From Ancylomarina sp. 16SWW S1-10-2 (GTDB lineage Bacteria > Bacteroidota > Bacteroidia > Bacteroidales > Marinifilaceae), in contig NZ_SADB01000007.1 of NCBI RefSeq assembly GCF_009669305.1, positions 62,001 through 126,000 on the forward strand: a DNA stretch of 64,000 nt, read 5' to 3'. The number at the start of each line of letters is the position of its first letter. Position 1 is the first letter of the stretch. This document shows, piece after piece, positions 15,253 to 25,939 of this stretch. Both the position numbers and the translations under genes were made by a program. The notes beneath the pieces were generated by a model, which had not been told where the DNA came from, made no database searches, and worked only from the letters and a program-made list of their open reading frames with translations.

Positions 15253-17463
15253 TTATTGCTCTTTTATATACTCATTAAATGATTGAGCTTTCTTGTTTCC
15301 TTTAGTTGTTATTTCAAGAACACCATTTTTGGCCTTTTTTCCATATTTATCTATTCCAGTTTTACCCTTAAGCACATTCATCGACTCAATGTCATTCGGA
15401 TCAATATCTTTCATCGACTTATCCCCTTTGTACTCAACACCATCAATAATATAAAGTGGAGGATTCTTTGTTTTTCCTTTAATTTTAATGGATTTACGCT
15501 TCTTCGATTTCTTCTTTAGGTCTATATTTTTTTTACTTGTTATCTCAATAACACCGTTTTTACCTTTTGCACCATACTTTTCTATAGCTGATTTTCCTTT
15601 AAGTACATTCATTGTTTCAATGTCATTCGGATCAATATCTTTCATCGATTTATCACCATTGAACTCTACGCCGTCAACAATATAGAGTGGCGGATTTTTC
15701 GTATTTCCTTTGCTAGATACTTCAACTGTCGTTTTATCATTCGATTTATAATCTATGATTACAACATCATTAGCCTTATTCGGTTTTTGCAGCGATTTAT
15801 TATCGCTCTTAGTTGTTATAAGAATAACGCCATTTTCAGCCTTAACACCATATTTTTCAGTAGCTAATTTATCTTTTAAGACATCAATCGATTTTATTTC
15901 ATTTGGATCAATATCTTTCATTGACTTATCACCATTGTACTCTACACCATCAACAATATAAAGTGGAGGATTATTCGTATCTCCTTTGCTAGATACTTTA
16001 AGTGTTATTTTATCATTCGATTGTGAATCTATGATTACAACATCATTAGCCTTATTCGGTTTTTGCAGTGATTTATTATCGCTCTTAGTTGTTATAAGAA
16101 TAACGCCATTTGCAGCCTTATTGCCATATTTTTCAGTAGCTGATTTATCTTTTAAGACATCAATAGCTTCTATTTCATTTGGATCGATATCATCAACCGA
16201 TTTATCTTTGGATAGTTCTACACCATCGATAATATAGAGTGGTTGATTTTTTAAATCCAATTTGATCTTAGTTATTTTAATTTCTTCTTTCTTTTTTTTG
16301 TTTAAACTATCGAGTTGATTTAATTTAATCGGTTCAGCTTTAAGAGGTAGAATAATTTTAGAATCTTGAATTTCTTCATTATCTAGTGCATTAAAACTAA
16401 GCTGTTTGACATTTACAGGCTCTAACTGAACTTTATTCTTAGAATTTGCAAGATTCGAAAATAGAATCATCACTGAGACTGCAAATACAAATAAGACACT
16501 CATTAACCCACGCTCTAGCTTTGGATGTTTAACAGTTACGGGATTCAATATTCTACGAACTCTATGTAAAAGGTTCGCTTTCTTTCCTGAAAAATTTAAA
16601 ACCAATTCAGGTTTCTTTCTTCTAATACTTTCCATATTATTTAAAGCTTTAATTAGGGTTAAGGATTCACCACAAACCTTTACCGCCAGATCATCACAAA
16701 TGTGTTCTCTTTCGGTATTAACCACAGAAGATAGCCACCAAACCATAGGATGGTAGAAAAATAGTATTTCGATTATGCCCTGTATAAACTGAACCAGATA
16801 GTCGTGACGACTGATATGAGCCAATTCGTGAGCTATTATAATTTCCAATTGATTATCAGGTATGCCACTCATTAAACTAATTGGGAGAAGTATAACCGGT
16901 TTAAAGTATCCAATTAAGGATGGAGAGTCGATGGAAGCTGATTCTCTAAAAAGAATCTTTTTCTTGATTTCAAACTGAGTCAACACTTTATTAGCTAGAA
17001 TCATATACTTTTCACTAAGAGGAAAAGCCTTATGATTTTTTAAGCGAAGGGCTCTTGTATAATTAATCACCATTCTAAATGATAGCAAACAAGTGCCAAT
17101 CAACCAGGTTCTTAAAAGAATGGGGAACAATATATGAGTGGGTAAGAGGCTTTTTAAATAACTCCAAGTGTAAGTCGAATTTGTCGTATCAACAATAACA
17201 TTCGAATCTAAACTAGATAAACTTAAACGAAGTTGTAATGTTTCCTTGGGTAAGGATAAAAAAAATGTAAAACCTGCCAATACAAATATTAACAGCATGC
17301 TTAAACTAGCCATTGTATATCGTAATTGTGCATTATTCTTATTAATAATACGAGAAGCTAAGGCTAAAAGTCCTGCAATTAATACTGCTTGCCAAATAGA
17401 ATGGAAAATAGTCCATGCCAAAGCTTCGGACAAGCTATGAATGCTTATGCTACTTAGATTCAT
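15253..17463 (-). CDS. blaR1: BlaR1-type M56 metallopeptidase with four tandem TonB-plug-like repeats
   Basis: Residues 1-350 form an M56 sensor peptidase: hydrophobic helices near 18-38, 50-70, 110-133 and 225-245, the zinc motif HELAH at 212-216, and EREHICDD near 251-258 supplying the third ligand. A last membrane helix lies near 318-340. The extracytoplasmic tail carries four tandem units at residues 406-497, 498-589, 590-666 and 667-736. Each begins PLYIIDGVE or PLYIVDGVE and contains DIDPN(E/D)IE..(D/N)VLK(D/G)K and EKYG.K..NGV..IT(T/S)K, the pattern of TonB-dependent receptor plug or carboxypeptidase-regulatory modules. In place of a beta-lactam-binding domain this tail may sense or bind another envelope signal, which is inference. 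Confidence 0.88.
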   Translation of the reverse strand: MNLSSISIHSLSEALAWTIFHSIWQAVLIAGLLALASRIINKNNAQLRYTMASLSMLLIFVLAGFTFFLSLPKETLQLRLSLSSLDSNVIVDTTNSTYTWSYLKSLLPTHILFPILLRTWLIGTCLLSFRMVINYTRALRLKNHKAFPLSEKYMILANKVLTQFEIKKKILFRESASIDSPSLIGYFKPVILLPISLMSGIPDNQLEIIIAHELAHISRHDYLVQFIQGIIEILFFYHPMVWWLSSVVNTEREHICDDLAVKVCGESLTLIKALNNMESIRRKKPELVLNFSGKKANLLHRVRRILNPVTVKHPKLERGLMSVLFVFAVSVMILFSNLANSKNKVQLEPVNVKQLSFNALDNEEIQDSKIILPLKAEPIKLNQLDSLNKKKKEEIKITKIKLDLKNQPLYIIDGVELSKDKSVDDIDPNEIEAIDVLKDKSATEKYGNKAANGVILITTKSDNKSLQKPNKANDVVIIDSQSNDKITLKVSSKGDTNNPPLYIVDGVEYNGDKSMKDIDPNEIKSIDVLKDKLATEKYGVKAENGVILITTKSDNKSLQKPNKANDVVIIDYKSNDKTTVEVSSKGNTKNPPLYIVDGVEFNGDKSMKDIDPNDIETMNVLKGKSAIEKYGAKGKNGVIEITSKKNIDLKKKSKKRKSIKIKGKTKNPPLYIIDGVEYKGDKSMKDIDPNDIESMNVLKGKTGIDKYGKKAKNGVLEITTKGNKKAQSFNEYIKEQ
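15752..16248 (-). repeat. Recent intragenic tandem duplication in blaR1
   Basis: Plug-like units 1 and 2 are 92 codons each, and their linker DNA is nearly identical. TCTATGATTACAACATCATT occurs at 15752 and again at 16028, an offset of exactly 276 bases, with the matching stretch continuing for dozens of bases. Units 3 and 4 are more diverged. This indicates stepwise expansion of the array by in-frame duplication. Confidence 0.85.
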
Positions 17464-17848
17464 GATCCTTATTTTTTTCTATATTTTCAATTAATTTCTT
17501 TATTTCATCTAATTCCTCAGTGCTGCATTTGTGGTTACCAAGTGCCTGTAAAACCATACCTGAAGCTGATCCACCAAATAGACTTGTCACAAACTTATCG
17601 AGAAGTTGGTTTTTAGTTTCTTCTTCTTCAACTAATGCAGAATATATATGTGTACGAGATTCCTTATAACGATCTAACATACCTTTATTAGTCATTATCT
17701 GCATTATCTTCAGGCTAGTTGTGTAACCAACATCTCGTTCTGTTTTAAGCTTTTCGTTAACAAAACGAACAGTGGAAGGTCCATAGGTCCATAATATTTG
17801 TAAGACCTCTAATTCTGCTGCAGTTGGTTTAATCTTCTGTGGTTTCAT
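17450..17848 (-). CDS. blaI: BlaI/MecI-family transcriptional repressor
   Basis: This 132-residue winged-helix repressor has the typical start KIKPTAAELEVLQILWTYGPSTVRFVNEKL, YTTSLKIMQIMTNKGML as recognition helix, and RYKESRTHIYSALVEEEET, where the BlaR-triggered cleavage region lies in the family. Its 3' end overlaps blaR1 by 14 bases. Two identical-spacing dyads in the upstream region are its likely operators, giving autoregulation of the pair. Confidence 0.93.
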   Translation of the reverse strand: MKPQKIKPTAAELEVLQILWTYGPSTVRFVNEKLKTERDVGYTTSLKIMQIMTNKGMLDRYKESRTHIYSALVEEEETKNQLLDKFVTSLFGGSASGMVLQALGNHKCSTEELDEIKKLIENIEKNKDHESK

Positions 17849-17866
17849 GCTGTGGTGAATCTGAAT

Positions 17867-17937
17867 TACGATTAATTTCGTATCAAATATATGCGATACA
17901 ATTTGAATATCAAAATTTAACTACGACAAACTTCGTA
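17867..17937 (-). promoter_or_regulatory. Two BlaI-type operator dyads
   Basis: TACGA-N6-TCGTA occurs twice, at 17867-17882 and 17922-17937, with centres 55 bases apart, directly upstream of the blaI start at 17848. A third half-site pair (TCGTA..TACGA) follows at about 17941-17956, and a GTATC..GATAC dyad lies between. BlaI-family repressors bind such short inverted repeats as dimers. The specific sequence is predicted, not known. Confidence 0.65.
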
Positions 17938-17959
17938 TGTCGTAACTTGATACGACTAA

Positions 17960-18410
17960 GATGAATGAAGATAAACGACCAAACACAAATAATAGAGCAT
18001 TGTGTTACCTTTAAATACAGTATTTGAAATTTAAAGTCTATGAGAATATCATTAGCAAACTTTTATGCTATCATATCAAATGCAAAATAGGTTTTGTTAT
18101 TAACAACTATAGTTTAAATCTTAGATACATCATATTAATATGAAGTGTTTGCAAACGAAAATAAAGATATTTACTATTCAGGTTAAATTAGTAGGTTGTG
18201 TAAATCGTGTAAAGTAATGCAACTTATATTACATTTATATTTTCTGTATTGATGTTTGAATAAGCCTAAAATATTGAATTCTCAGCATAGTTTGTCTAAA
18301 TTCCACTTATCACTGAAATAACAGATTTGTCTTATAATTGTTATTATGATAAATAAGGTGTGTTTTAAATAATAGAACATAAATTGATCCTCGCTTTAGA
18401 AAAAAAAACA
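17960..18410. other. Intergenic stretch upstream of blaI
   Basis: About 450 bases of AT-rich sequence between the blaI operators and the terminator of the next gene. I see no ORF above background, no RNA gene and no long repeat. Confidence 0.5.
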
Positions 18411-18411
18411 T

Positions 18412-18446
18412 AAAAAAAGCCTCCAAAAATTATTTTGGAGGCTTTA
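18412..18446 (-). terminator. Terminator of the TPR gene
   Basis: AAAGCCTCCAAAA pairs perfectly with TTTTGGAGGCTTT (18416-18428 with 18433-18445). On the minus strand it runs into TTTTTTTATG. It lies 22 bases after the stop at 18468. Confidence 0.95.
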
Positions 18447-18467
18447 AAGATATTTAAGTTGTAAAAC

Positions 18468-19637
18468 TTACATGTTATCAATTTTTGCTTTATACTCTTC
18501 GTATTTTTTCATATACTCAGGTTTTTCATTTCTCAATTTAAAATAAAGCTCTTTCAAAGTAGAAATTGAATTTTCTTCGTCAGGCTTAATCTCAATTACT
18601 TTAGTGAAATATGGCAGTGCCTCTTCGTACAATTTTAATAAGTTTTTAATAGCTGCGTCATATTTCTTTTGATCAATAATGTCATTAGCAACTTTACGAG
18701 CTTCTTCAGCCACGTTCAATTGTATAACTCCAAGATTGTAATAAGAGATATAATCCTTAGGATCTTTAGTTAAGGCAATATTATACATTTCCTTAGCTTT
18801 ATCTACTTCATTAGTCTTTTCAAATACAGTTCCCTTTGCTCTATAGTAAGATGCATTTTCAGGATCTAAAGAAATCGCTTTATCAAGATACTCTGCTGCT
18901 TCATTAGGATTTGGTCCAGTTAGGTAATGATTAATCAATTCAACTAGCATATAAGCATCATCTGGATACTTTTCAAAACCTTTTTGAAGATACATTAATG
19001 ATTCTTCTGCTTTATCACTATCTGCCAATACCTTAGAAAGGTATGCATAAGCTTTAGCTTCACCATAATTGTATTCAATAGTTTTCTTATAATACTTAGC
19101 TGCAGCTTCAAGATTCTTAGCTTTTTGAGCAGCTAATCCTGCATTAAATATTACAGCAGTATCAACAGCTAAGTTATCAGCCTTAAACATTTCCATGTTC
19201 TCAATTTCAAGAACTTTTTCAAAAGCACTTAATGCTCCAGCATAGTCTTCAGTATTGAAAAATTTAACTGCGCTATTAGTAAAATCAGGAATTAAATTTG
19301 TCATTTGTGCTTTGACAGCCTTTCCATATTTATTCTTAACATCGAGTTCAATACATTTTAAATATGCTTCATAAGCTACCTGCAATGGCGTTTCAGATAA
19401 TTTAGTATAAGCAGGAAGTGGACTTTCAAAGATAGCTTGATAAACTTTACCTTTAGTTAGATAAGTTTTAGGCCAAGCGACACATTTTTCATGATCCATA
19501 CCAGCATCAATGGCTTCCTTTGCTTTATCTAATTTACCAGAACTTAGATAATTAATAGCACCTGTTACTTTACTCTTTTGAGCGTTTACCATTGAAACAC
19601 ACAAAAGAAAAACCATAATGAATGTTGTTTTTTTCAT
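18468..19637 (-). CDS. Secreted TPR-repeat protein
   Basis: Signal peptide MKKTTFIMVFLLCVSMVNAQ, then about ten helical repeats over 389 residues. TPR-type units are clear at 'AKAYAYLSKVLADSDKAEES', 'ENASYYRAKGTVFEKTNEVDKAKEMYNIAL' and 'YISYYNLGVIQLNVAEEA'. It is probably a periplasmic scaffold. It lies about 100 bases downstream of gyrA on the same strand. No enzyme motif is seen and the function is unknown. Confidence 0.8.
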   Translation of the reverse strand: MKKTTFIMVFLLCVSMVNAQKSKVTGAINYLSSGKLDKAKEAIDAGMDHEKCVAWPKTYLTKGKVYQAIFESPLPAYTKLSETPLQVAYEAYLKCIELDVKNKYGKAVKAQMTNLIPDFTNSAVKFFNTEDYAGALSAFEKVLEIENMEMFKADNLAVDTAVIFNAGLAAQKAKNLEAAAKYYKKTIEYNYGEAKAYAYLSKVLADSDKAEESLMYLQKGFEKYPDDAYMLVELINHYLTGPNPNEAAEYLDKAISLDPENASYYRAKGTVFEKTNEVDKAKEMYNIALTKDPKDYISYYNLGVIQLNVAEEARKVANDIIDQKKYDAAIKNLLKLYEEALPYFTKVIEIKPDEENSISTLKELYFKLRNEKPEYMKKYEEYKAKIDNM

Positions 19638-19733
19638 CAGTAATTAATTTTCGTTTATAAAGCCTTTTTATTCATTTGAAATCAATAAAAAAAACTGTTT
19701 TTACAATTTATTTTATAATAGTTAGTCTAAATA

Positions 19734-22346
19734 CTAAAATAGACTGGTTTGTTCTCCATCTAAGTCGTTATCTTTCTGATCGTCATCCTTATTATCAACT
19801 TCTGTGTTATCAACATCAGTTTCAGTTGAATCTTCAGTTTTAATTTCAGTCTGATCAACGATTTCTTCCGTTGTATTCTCGTCAGCGATTAATTCTTCTT
19901 CGCCAGCCGCGTTAACTTTTGCTACTGCAGCAATAGAATCATCTTTCTTGCTTAAGTTTATTAAACGAACGCCTTGAGTTGCTCGTCCCATAACTCTTAG
20001 TCCAGAAACGGCTAAACGAATTGCAATACCTGATTTGTTTATAATCATCAAATCATCATTATCGCTAACGGATTTAAGAGCTATTAATTCACCTGTTTTT
20101 TCTGTAATATTAATAGTCTTCACTCCTTTTCCACCACGATTAGTAATTCGGTAGTCGTCAATATTTGAACGTTTTCCATAACCATGTTCCGAAACAACCA
20201 TGATGTCCTGATCTCCATTCTCAACACAAACCATGCCAACTACTTCGTCAGCCTCGTCTCTTAAAGTGATTCCACGTACTCCAGAAGCTGTTCTACCCAT
20301 TGCTCTTACCTGAGTTTCAGCGAATCTAATTGCTTTTCCAGATCGTGCTGCAATTAAAATTTCTTTTTTGCCATTTGTTAATCTAGCTTCCAATAGTTGA
20401 TCGCCTTCACGAACAGTGATAGCATTTACCCCATTTACACGAGGACGAGAATACGCTTCAAGAGAAGTCTTTTTAACAACACCTTTCTTAGTACATAGAA
20501 TAATGTTATTATCATTAATATAATCTTCTTCGTTAAGAGTCAATACATTAATGTAAGCTTTTACCTTATCGTCTGGCTCAATATTAAGCAGATTTTGAAT
20601 AGCTCTACCTTTTGATTGTTTAGAACCTTCTGGAATTTCATATACTTTTAGCCAAAAACATTTACCTTTTTCGGTAAAGAAAAGCATTGTATTATGCATG
20701 CTTGCCATAATCATATGCTCTAAGAAATCTTCATCTCTTGTATGTGATCCCTTAGCCCCTACACCACCTCTATGTTGCGTTTTAAACTCAGTTAATGGTG
20801 TACGTTTAATATAACCCATATGAGAAATTGTGATTACCATTTCTTCATCTGCGTAGAAATCTTCAGGATTAAAGTCTTCAGAAGCATAAACAATTTCAGT
20901 TCTTCTTTCATCGCCATATTTAGCTTTTATCTGAAGAAGTTCGTCCTTGATAATACCCATACGAATGTCATGATCATTCAAAATTGTATTCAAGTGAGTA
21001 ATCAATTTCATGATTTCTTCATACTCGCCTCTTAGTTTATCTTGTTCAAGTCCAGTTAATTGACGCAAACGCATTTCAACAATCGCACGAGCCTGAATAT
21101 CAGATAATTCAAATCTTTCTATTAAGGATTCACGAGCAATATCAGGACTCTTAGAACCTCTAATAATTTTGATAACTTCATCAATATTATCAGAAGCAAT
21201 AATCAAACCTTCAAGAACGTGAGCTCTAGCTTCGGCTTGTCGCAATTCAAACTTAGTACGACGAACAACAACATCGTGACGATGCTCAACAAAATAGAGA
21301 ATCAATTCTTTTAGATTCAACAATCTTGGTCGGCCTTTTACCAATGCAATATTATTCACTGAGAATGAAGATTGCATTTGTGTGTATTTGAATAGTTTAT
21401 TCAATACAACATTGGCAATTGCATCACGTTTCAGATCAAAAACAATACGCATACCGTTTCTATCCGATTCATCGTTGACATTCGATATGCCTTCAATTTT
21501 TTTAGCATTGATTAAATCAGCAGCTTTTATAATAAGCTCAGCTTTATTAACCATATAAGGGATTTCTGATACGATAATTCTTTCACGACCAGAATCTGTT
21601 ACTTCTATATTTGTTTTTGCTCGAACAACAACTCGACCTCTACCCGTTTCGTATGATTCTTTTACACCTTGGTATCCGTAAATGATACCTCCTGTAGGAA
21701 AATCGGGCGCTTTAATAATATCAACTAATTCATCAATTGTTACATCATTATTGTTGATATAAGCAATTGTAGCATCAATTGTATCGGTTAAATTATGAGG
21801 AGGCATGTTTGTTGCCATACCTACTGCAATACCTGAAGCACCATTTACCAATAAGTTTGGAATACGTGTTGGAAGAACAGTTGGCTCTTGCAGAGTCTCA
21901 TCAAAGTTAGGAGACATATCTACTGTGTCCTTATCCAAATCAGCTAAGGTCTCTTCTGCAATTTTTTTCATTCTAGCCTCTGTATAACGCATAGCTGCAG
22001 GGCTATCACCATCAACAGAACCAAAATTACCTTGACCATCTACCAAAGGGTATCTTAATGACCATTCCTGTGCCATTCTAACCATGGCCATATATACTGA
22101 ACTATCACCATGTGGATGATACTTACCCAAAACCTCACCAACAATTCTCGCTGATTTTTTATGAGGTTTATTTGCTGCTATACCCAATTCATTCATGCCG
22201 AATAAAACTCGACGGTGAACAGGCTTAAGTCCATCTCTAACATCTGGTAAAGCTCGAGAAACAATTACCGACATCGAATAATCGATGTAAGCAGATTTCA
22301 TTTCCTCTTCAATATTAATGCGTATGATTCTTTCTCCCGTGGTCAT
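19734..22346 (-). CDS. gyrA: DNA gyrase subunit A
   Basis: GyrA forms the breakage-reunion half of DNA gyrase. The 870-residue product has the N-terminal [22 protein letters not shown], the quinolone-determining segment [19 protein letters not shown], the catalytic Tyr in AAMRYTE, and C-terminal beta-pinwheel blades. Repeats of the type [24 protein letters not shown] include the GyrA-box-like motif, which supports gyrase over topoisomerase IV. A highly acidic tail of about 50 residues follows. At the position equivalent to E. coli Asp87 this protein has Met; Ser83 is kept as Ser. Confidence 0.96.
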   Translation of the reverse strand: MTTGERIIRINIEEEMKSAYIDYSMSVIVSRALPDVRDGLKPVHRRVLFGMNELGIAANKPHKKSARIVGEVLGKYHPHGDSSVYMAMVRMAQEWSLRYPLVDGQGNFGSVDGDSPAAMRYTEARMKKIAEETLADLDKDTVDMSPNFDETLQEPTVLPTRIPNLLVNGASGIAVGMATNMPPHNLTDTIDATIAYINNNDVTIDELVDIIKAPDFPTGGIIYGYQGVKESYETGRGRVVVRAKTNIEVTDSGRERIIVSEIPYMVNKAELIIKAADLINAKKIEGISNVNDESDRNGMRIVFDLKRDAIANVVLNKLFKYTQMQSSFSVNNIALVKGRPRLLNLKELILYFVEHRHDVVVRRTKFELRQAEARAHVLEGLIIASDNIDEVIKIIRGSKSPDIARESLIERFELSDIQARAIVEMRLRQLTGLEQDKLRGEYEEIMKLITHLNTILNDHDIRMGIIKDELLQIKAKYGDERRTEIVYASEDFNPEDFYADEEMVITISHMGYIKRTPLTEFKTQHRGGVGAKGSHTRDEDFLEHMIMASMHNTMLFFTEKGKCFWLKVYEIPEGSKQSKGRAIQNLLNIEPDDKVKAYINVLTLNEEDYINDNNIILCTKKGVVKKTSLEAYSRPRVNGVNAITVREGDQLLEARLTNGKKEILIAARSGKAIRFAETQVRAMGRTASGVRGITLRDEADEVVGMVCVENGDQDIMVVSEHGYGKRSNIDDYRITNRGGKGVKTINITEKTGELIALKSVSDNDDLMIINKSGIAIRLAVSGLRVMGRATQGVRLINLSKKDDSIAAVAKVNAAGEEELIADENTTEEIVDQTEIKTEDSTETDVDNTEVDNKDDDQKDNDLDGEQTSLF

Positions 22347-22679
22347 ATATTTTTCTTTTAAATTCTATTCTGTAATGGGAAATATAATTTCTATGTTCTA
22401 ATGAAATGAAAAACGTTTTCATACTTCGAATCATAGAAAGGCAAAAGTAAAAAAATAAGTACAATTTTGATAATAAATAGAGGGGAATTAAAGAAGAATT
22501 AAGATAAATATTACATTATACCTTTATCGATGATGTTAAAACCTTAAAATTTGGTCGTTTAGCCTTAAACTGCGTTTAAATAGCTAAAATTTTAACTTAA
22601 GTTTAGTTGAGATAAAAATATTCTTATTAAATTCACCAAAGATGACACTGAAATAATATACAATTTAAACATATACTGT
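22347..22679. other. Divergent gyrA-clpC promoter region
   Basis: 333 bases between the divergent gyrA and clpC starts. It is AT-rich with no ORF of note. Both promoters must lie here, but I could not pin a confident TAnnTTTG box to either gene. Confidence 0.5.
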
Positions 22680-25178
22680 ATGGACGCAAAATTTTCACCC
22701 CGTGTAAAAGATGTCCTCTCTTTTAGTAAAGATGAAGCTGAAAGATTAGGAAATAGTACCATAGGTACCGAACATCTATTTTTGGGGATACTACGTGAAG
22801 GTGAAGGTGTAGCTATTAATATTCTTAGTTCGCTGGGAATCAACCTACTTGATATTAAACATGATTTGGAATTTAAACTTCAGAATACGACTCTGGATAA
22901 ATTAGAACAGATCGATATTCCTTTGCAAAAATCTGCAGAGCGTGTATTGAAGCTCATATACCTAGAAGCAAAAGCTTTAAAAAATCAAACAATTGATACG
23001 AGTCACTTATTATTAGCAATACTTAATGATGAAAAATCTCTTGTAACACGTTATTTAAGTACAAAAAATGTAGATTATAATACTGTGAAAAATAATATTC
23101 AAACAAATCTGCCTAAAGCTCAAGCTGATTTTCCTTCGGAGGAAAGAGAAAATATTGGCGGCAGACCTGGAAACACACCACAAAAAGGAACATCTAGTAG
23201 GTCTAACACACCTGTTCTAGATAATTTTGGTGTAGATGTTACCCAAGCTGCCGAAGAAGGAACTCTTGATCCTATTGTAGGACGTGAAGTTGAAATTGAA
23301 CGTTTGGCTCAAATTCTTAGTCGACGTAAAAAGAACAATCCAATACTAATTGGAGAACCAGGTGTTGGAAAATCTGCAATTGTTGAAGGTTTAGCCTTGA
23401 GAATTGTTCAACGAAAGGTATCTCGTGTATTGTTTGATAAACGGGTTGTAACTCTCGATTTGGCATCCATAGTTGCGGGAACTAAATATCGTGGCCAATT
23501 TGAAGAACGAATGAAAGCCATTTTAAATGAGTTGGCAAAGACAACGGATATCATTCTATTTATAGATGAAATTCACACGATTGTAGGTGCTGGAGGTGCA
23601 ACAGGTTCATTAGATGCAGCCAACATGCTAAAACCAGCTTTAGCTCGTGGCGAAATTCAATGTATTGGCGCAACAACACTTGATGAATATCGTCAGCACA
23701 TTGAGAAAGATGGTGCTTTAGAACGTCGTTTCCAGAAAATTTTGGTTGAACCAACCTCTGTTGAAGAAACAATTTTGATTCTTAATAACATTAAGGAAAA
23801 ATACGAAGATCATCACAATGTCTTTTATACACCTGATGCAATTGAGGCTTGTGTAAAATTAACTACTCGCTATATAAGTGATCGTTATTTGCCAGATAAA
23901 GCAATTGATGCGCTTGATGAAGCTGGATCTCGGGTTCATATTTCTAATATTCTTGTTCCCAAGATTATTGAGGAACTTGAAGCAGATATTGAAGAAACGC
24001 GTCAAAATAAAATTAAATCAGTTAAATCTCAAAAGTTTGAATTAGCTGCAAGTTTTCGCGATAAAGAAAAACAGCTAATAGATAAGCTTGAAAACGAAAA
24101 AGATAAATGGGAAAAAGATCTTAGTCAACAAAAAGAAGAAGTATCGGAAGATAATATTGCCGAAGTTGTTGCTATGATGACCGGTGTACCTGTAAAACGT
24201 ATTGCACAAGCCGAAGGATTTCGTCTTCTTCAAATGAAAGAAGAGTTAATGACTAAAGTAATTGGTCAAGACGATGCCATTGGGAAAATTGTAAAAGCTA
24301 TACAAAGAAATAGAGCTGGTTTAAAAGACCCAAACAAACCTATCGGATCATTTATATTTTTAGGTCCAACAGGTGTTGGTAAAACGCAATTAGCTAAAGT
24401 TCTTTCGGAATATCTATTTGATAGTTCAGAAGCGCTAATTCGTATCGATATGAGTGAGTATATGGAAAAATTTGCTGTATCTCGTTTAATTGGAGCGCCT
24501 CCAGGATATGTTGGATACGAAGAAGGTGGTCAATTGACCGAAAAAGTTCGTCGTAAACCCTACTCTGTCATTCTTTTAGATGAAATTGAGAAAGCACACC
24601 CTGATGTATTTAATATTCTACTTCAATTGCTTGATGATGGACAATTAACAGATTCTTTAGGTCGCAAGGTTGACTTCAAAAACTGTATTGTAATTATGAC
24701 TTCGAACATTGGATCTAGAGAATTAAAAGATTTTGGGAAAGGAATTGGTTTTCAATCTAAAAATAGTTCAGATAGTGAATACGCAAACAGTATTATTCAA
24801 AAAGCGCTTCGTAAAGCCTTTGCGCCTGAATTTATAAATCGAGTTGATGATTTAATCATGTTTAACTCATTGAACGAGGAGCATATTCATCAAATTATCG
24901 ACATAGAATTGAAGGGCTTATATGGCCGTGTAGAAGATCTAGGTTTCAAAATCAAGATATCAGCTGCAGCTAAGGATTTTATCGCTAAAAAAGGCTATGA
25001 TGTCCAATTTGGAGCACGTCCTTTAAAAAGAGCCATTCAAAAATATTTAGAGGATGAGATGGCTGAAGTAATTATAAAGGCATCTTTAACAGAAGGTGAT
25101 ACGATATCTGTTGGTTTAGACAAGAAAAAAGAAAAAATAACCACTAAGATTCTCAAACAGAATAAAGAAGTTGAATAA
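22680..25178 (+). CDS. clpC: ATP-dependent Clp protease ATP-binding subunit ClpC
   Basis: This 832-residue HSP100 unfoldase has the double Clp_N repeat (residues 1-145, [24 protein letters not shown]), then AAA-1 with Walker [10 protein letters not shown] and Walker [14 protein letters not shown]-like middle segment ([15 protein letters not shown]) marks ClpC rather than ClpB. AAA-2 follows with [25 protein letters not shown] and a C-terminal ARPLKRAIQ sensor-2. It feeds substrates to ClpP. It is transcribed divergently from gyrA. Confidence 0.96.
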   Translation: MDAKFSPRVKDVLSFSKDEAERLGNSTIGTEHLFLGILREGEGVAINILSSLGINLLDIKHDLEFKLQNTTLDKLEQIDIPLQKSAERVLKLIYLEAKALKNQTIDTSHLLLAILNDEKSLVTRYLSTKNVDYNTVKNNIQTNLPKAQADFPSEERENIGGRPGNTPQKGTSSRSNTPVLDNFGVDVTQAAEEGTLDPIVGREVEIERLAQILSRRKKNNPILIGEPGVGKSAIVEGLALRIVQRKVSRVLFDKRVVTLDLASIVAGTKYRGQFEERMKAILNELAKTTDIILFIDEIHTIVGAGGATGSLDAANMLKPALARGEIQCIGATTLDEYRQHIEKDGALERRFQKILVEPTSVEETILILNNIKEKYEDHHNVFYTPDAIEACVKLTTRYISDRYLPDKAIDALDEAGSRVHISNILVPKIIEELEADIEETRQNKIKSVKSQKFELAASFRDKEKQLIDKLENEKDKWEKDLSQQKEEVSEDNIAEVVAMMTGVPVKRIAQAEGFRLLQMKEELMTKVIGQDDAIGKIVKAIQRNRAGLKDPNKPIGSFIFLGPTGVGKTQLAKVLSEYLFDSSEALIRIDMSEYMEKFAVSRLIGAPPGYVGYEEGGQLTEKVRRKPYSVILLDEIEKAHPDVFNILLQLLDDGQLTDSLGRKVDFKNCIVIMTSNIGSRELKDFGKGIGFQSKNSSDSEYANSIIQKALRKAFAPEFINRVDDLIMFNSLNEEHIHQIIDIELKGLYGRVEDLGFKIKISAAAKDFIAKKGYDVQFGARPLKRAIQKYLEDEMAEVIIKASLTEGDTISVGLDKKKEKITTKILKQNKEVE

Positions 25179-25185
25179 AACTAAA

Positions 25186-25213
25186 AATGCCAGCTATGCT
25201 GGCATTTATTTAT
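25186..25213 (+). terminator. Terminator of clpC
   Basis: AAATGCCAGC pairs with GCTGGCATTT around TAT (25186-25208) and is followed by ATTTATCTG. The stem is strong and the tail T-rich. Confidence 0.85.
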
Positions 25214-25268
25214 CTGTTTTTATCTAACAAAAACGTTATTACTATTTAGTTTAAATAATCAATATTAT

Positions 25269-25276
25269 TATCTTTG
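25269..25276 (+). promoter_or_regulatory. Predicted -7 element for tpx
   Basis: TATCTTTG matches TAnnTTTG 78 bases before the tpx start, in the spacer after the clpC terminator. The -33 element is not clear. Confidence 0.4.
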
Positions 25277-25353
25277 ATAATCATTTGAGTAATAAGGGAA
25301 TTTATTATCCTTATTTCTGATTTAAACAATTATAAAATTAAAATACAAACAAA

Positions 25354-25869
25354 ATGAAAAAAGACAATACAAAAGTAACCTTTGCTGGTGGCGTAATAAC
25401 ACTTGTAGGAAATCAAGTAAAAAAAGGTGATAAAGCAGAAAACTTTACTGCTCTTAATCAAGGCTTAGCTCCTGTTTCTTTATCCGATTTTGATGGAAAA
25501 GTGAAAATTCTTTCGATTTTTCCATCTGTAGATACTGGAGTTTGTTCTGCACAAGCACACCGTTTCAATAAAGAAGCTTCTAATTTGGGTGATCAAGTTC
25601 AAATTATCACTCTATCAAACGATCTTCCTTTTGCTTTAGGACGTTTTTGCGGTGCAGAAGGAATTGATAACTTAATTACATTATCAGACCATAAAGAGAT
25701 GGATTTTGGATACAAGTATGGTTTTGCTATTGAAGAATTACGTCTTCTTACTCGTGGCGTTGTAGTTATCGATAAGGAAAATACAATTCAGTACGTAGAA
25801 TATGTACCTGAAGTAACTGACGCTCCTGATTTTGATGCTGCAATTAAAGCCGCTAAAGCTTTAGTTTAA
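25354..25869 (+). CDS. tpx: Thiol peroxidase (Tpx-type peroxiredoxin)
   Basis: This 171-residue peroxiredoxin has the Tpx start VTFAGGVITLVGNQVKKGDKA, peroxidatic Cys in PSVDTGVCSAQ, and resolving Cys in LGRFCGAEG, the spacing of the atypical two-Cys Tpx class. It reduces hydroperoxides with thioredoxin as donor. It stands alone with its own predicted promoter and terminator. Confidence 0.94.
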   Translation: MKKDNTKVTFAGGVITLVGNQVKKGDKAENFTALNQGLAPVSLSDFDGKVKILSIFPSVDTGVCSAQAHRFNKEASNLGDQVQIITLSNDLPFALGRFCGAEGIDNLITLSDHKEMDFGYKYGFAIEELRLLTRGVVVIDKENTIQYVEYVPEVTDAPDFDAAIKAAKALV

Positions 25870-25886
25870 TTCAGTTGAAAATACTA

Positions 25887-25922
25887 AAAGAGGGCTAATC
25901 TTAATTGATTAGCCCTCTTTCT
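25887..25922. terminator. Bidirectional terminator between tpx and ptb
   Basis: AAAGAGGGCTAATC (25887-25900) pairs perfectly with GATTAGCCCTCTTT (25907-25920). It serves tpx (plus) and the convergent ptb (minus). Confidence 0.95.
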
Positions 25923-25939
25923 ATATCTTATAAATATAT

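Noticed and set aside
15283-16237. Series of plus-strand frames of 65-83 codons antisense to blaR1
   Set aside because: They recur because the blaR1 repeats recur, and are antisense shadows of the repeat units.
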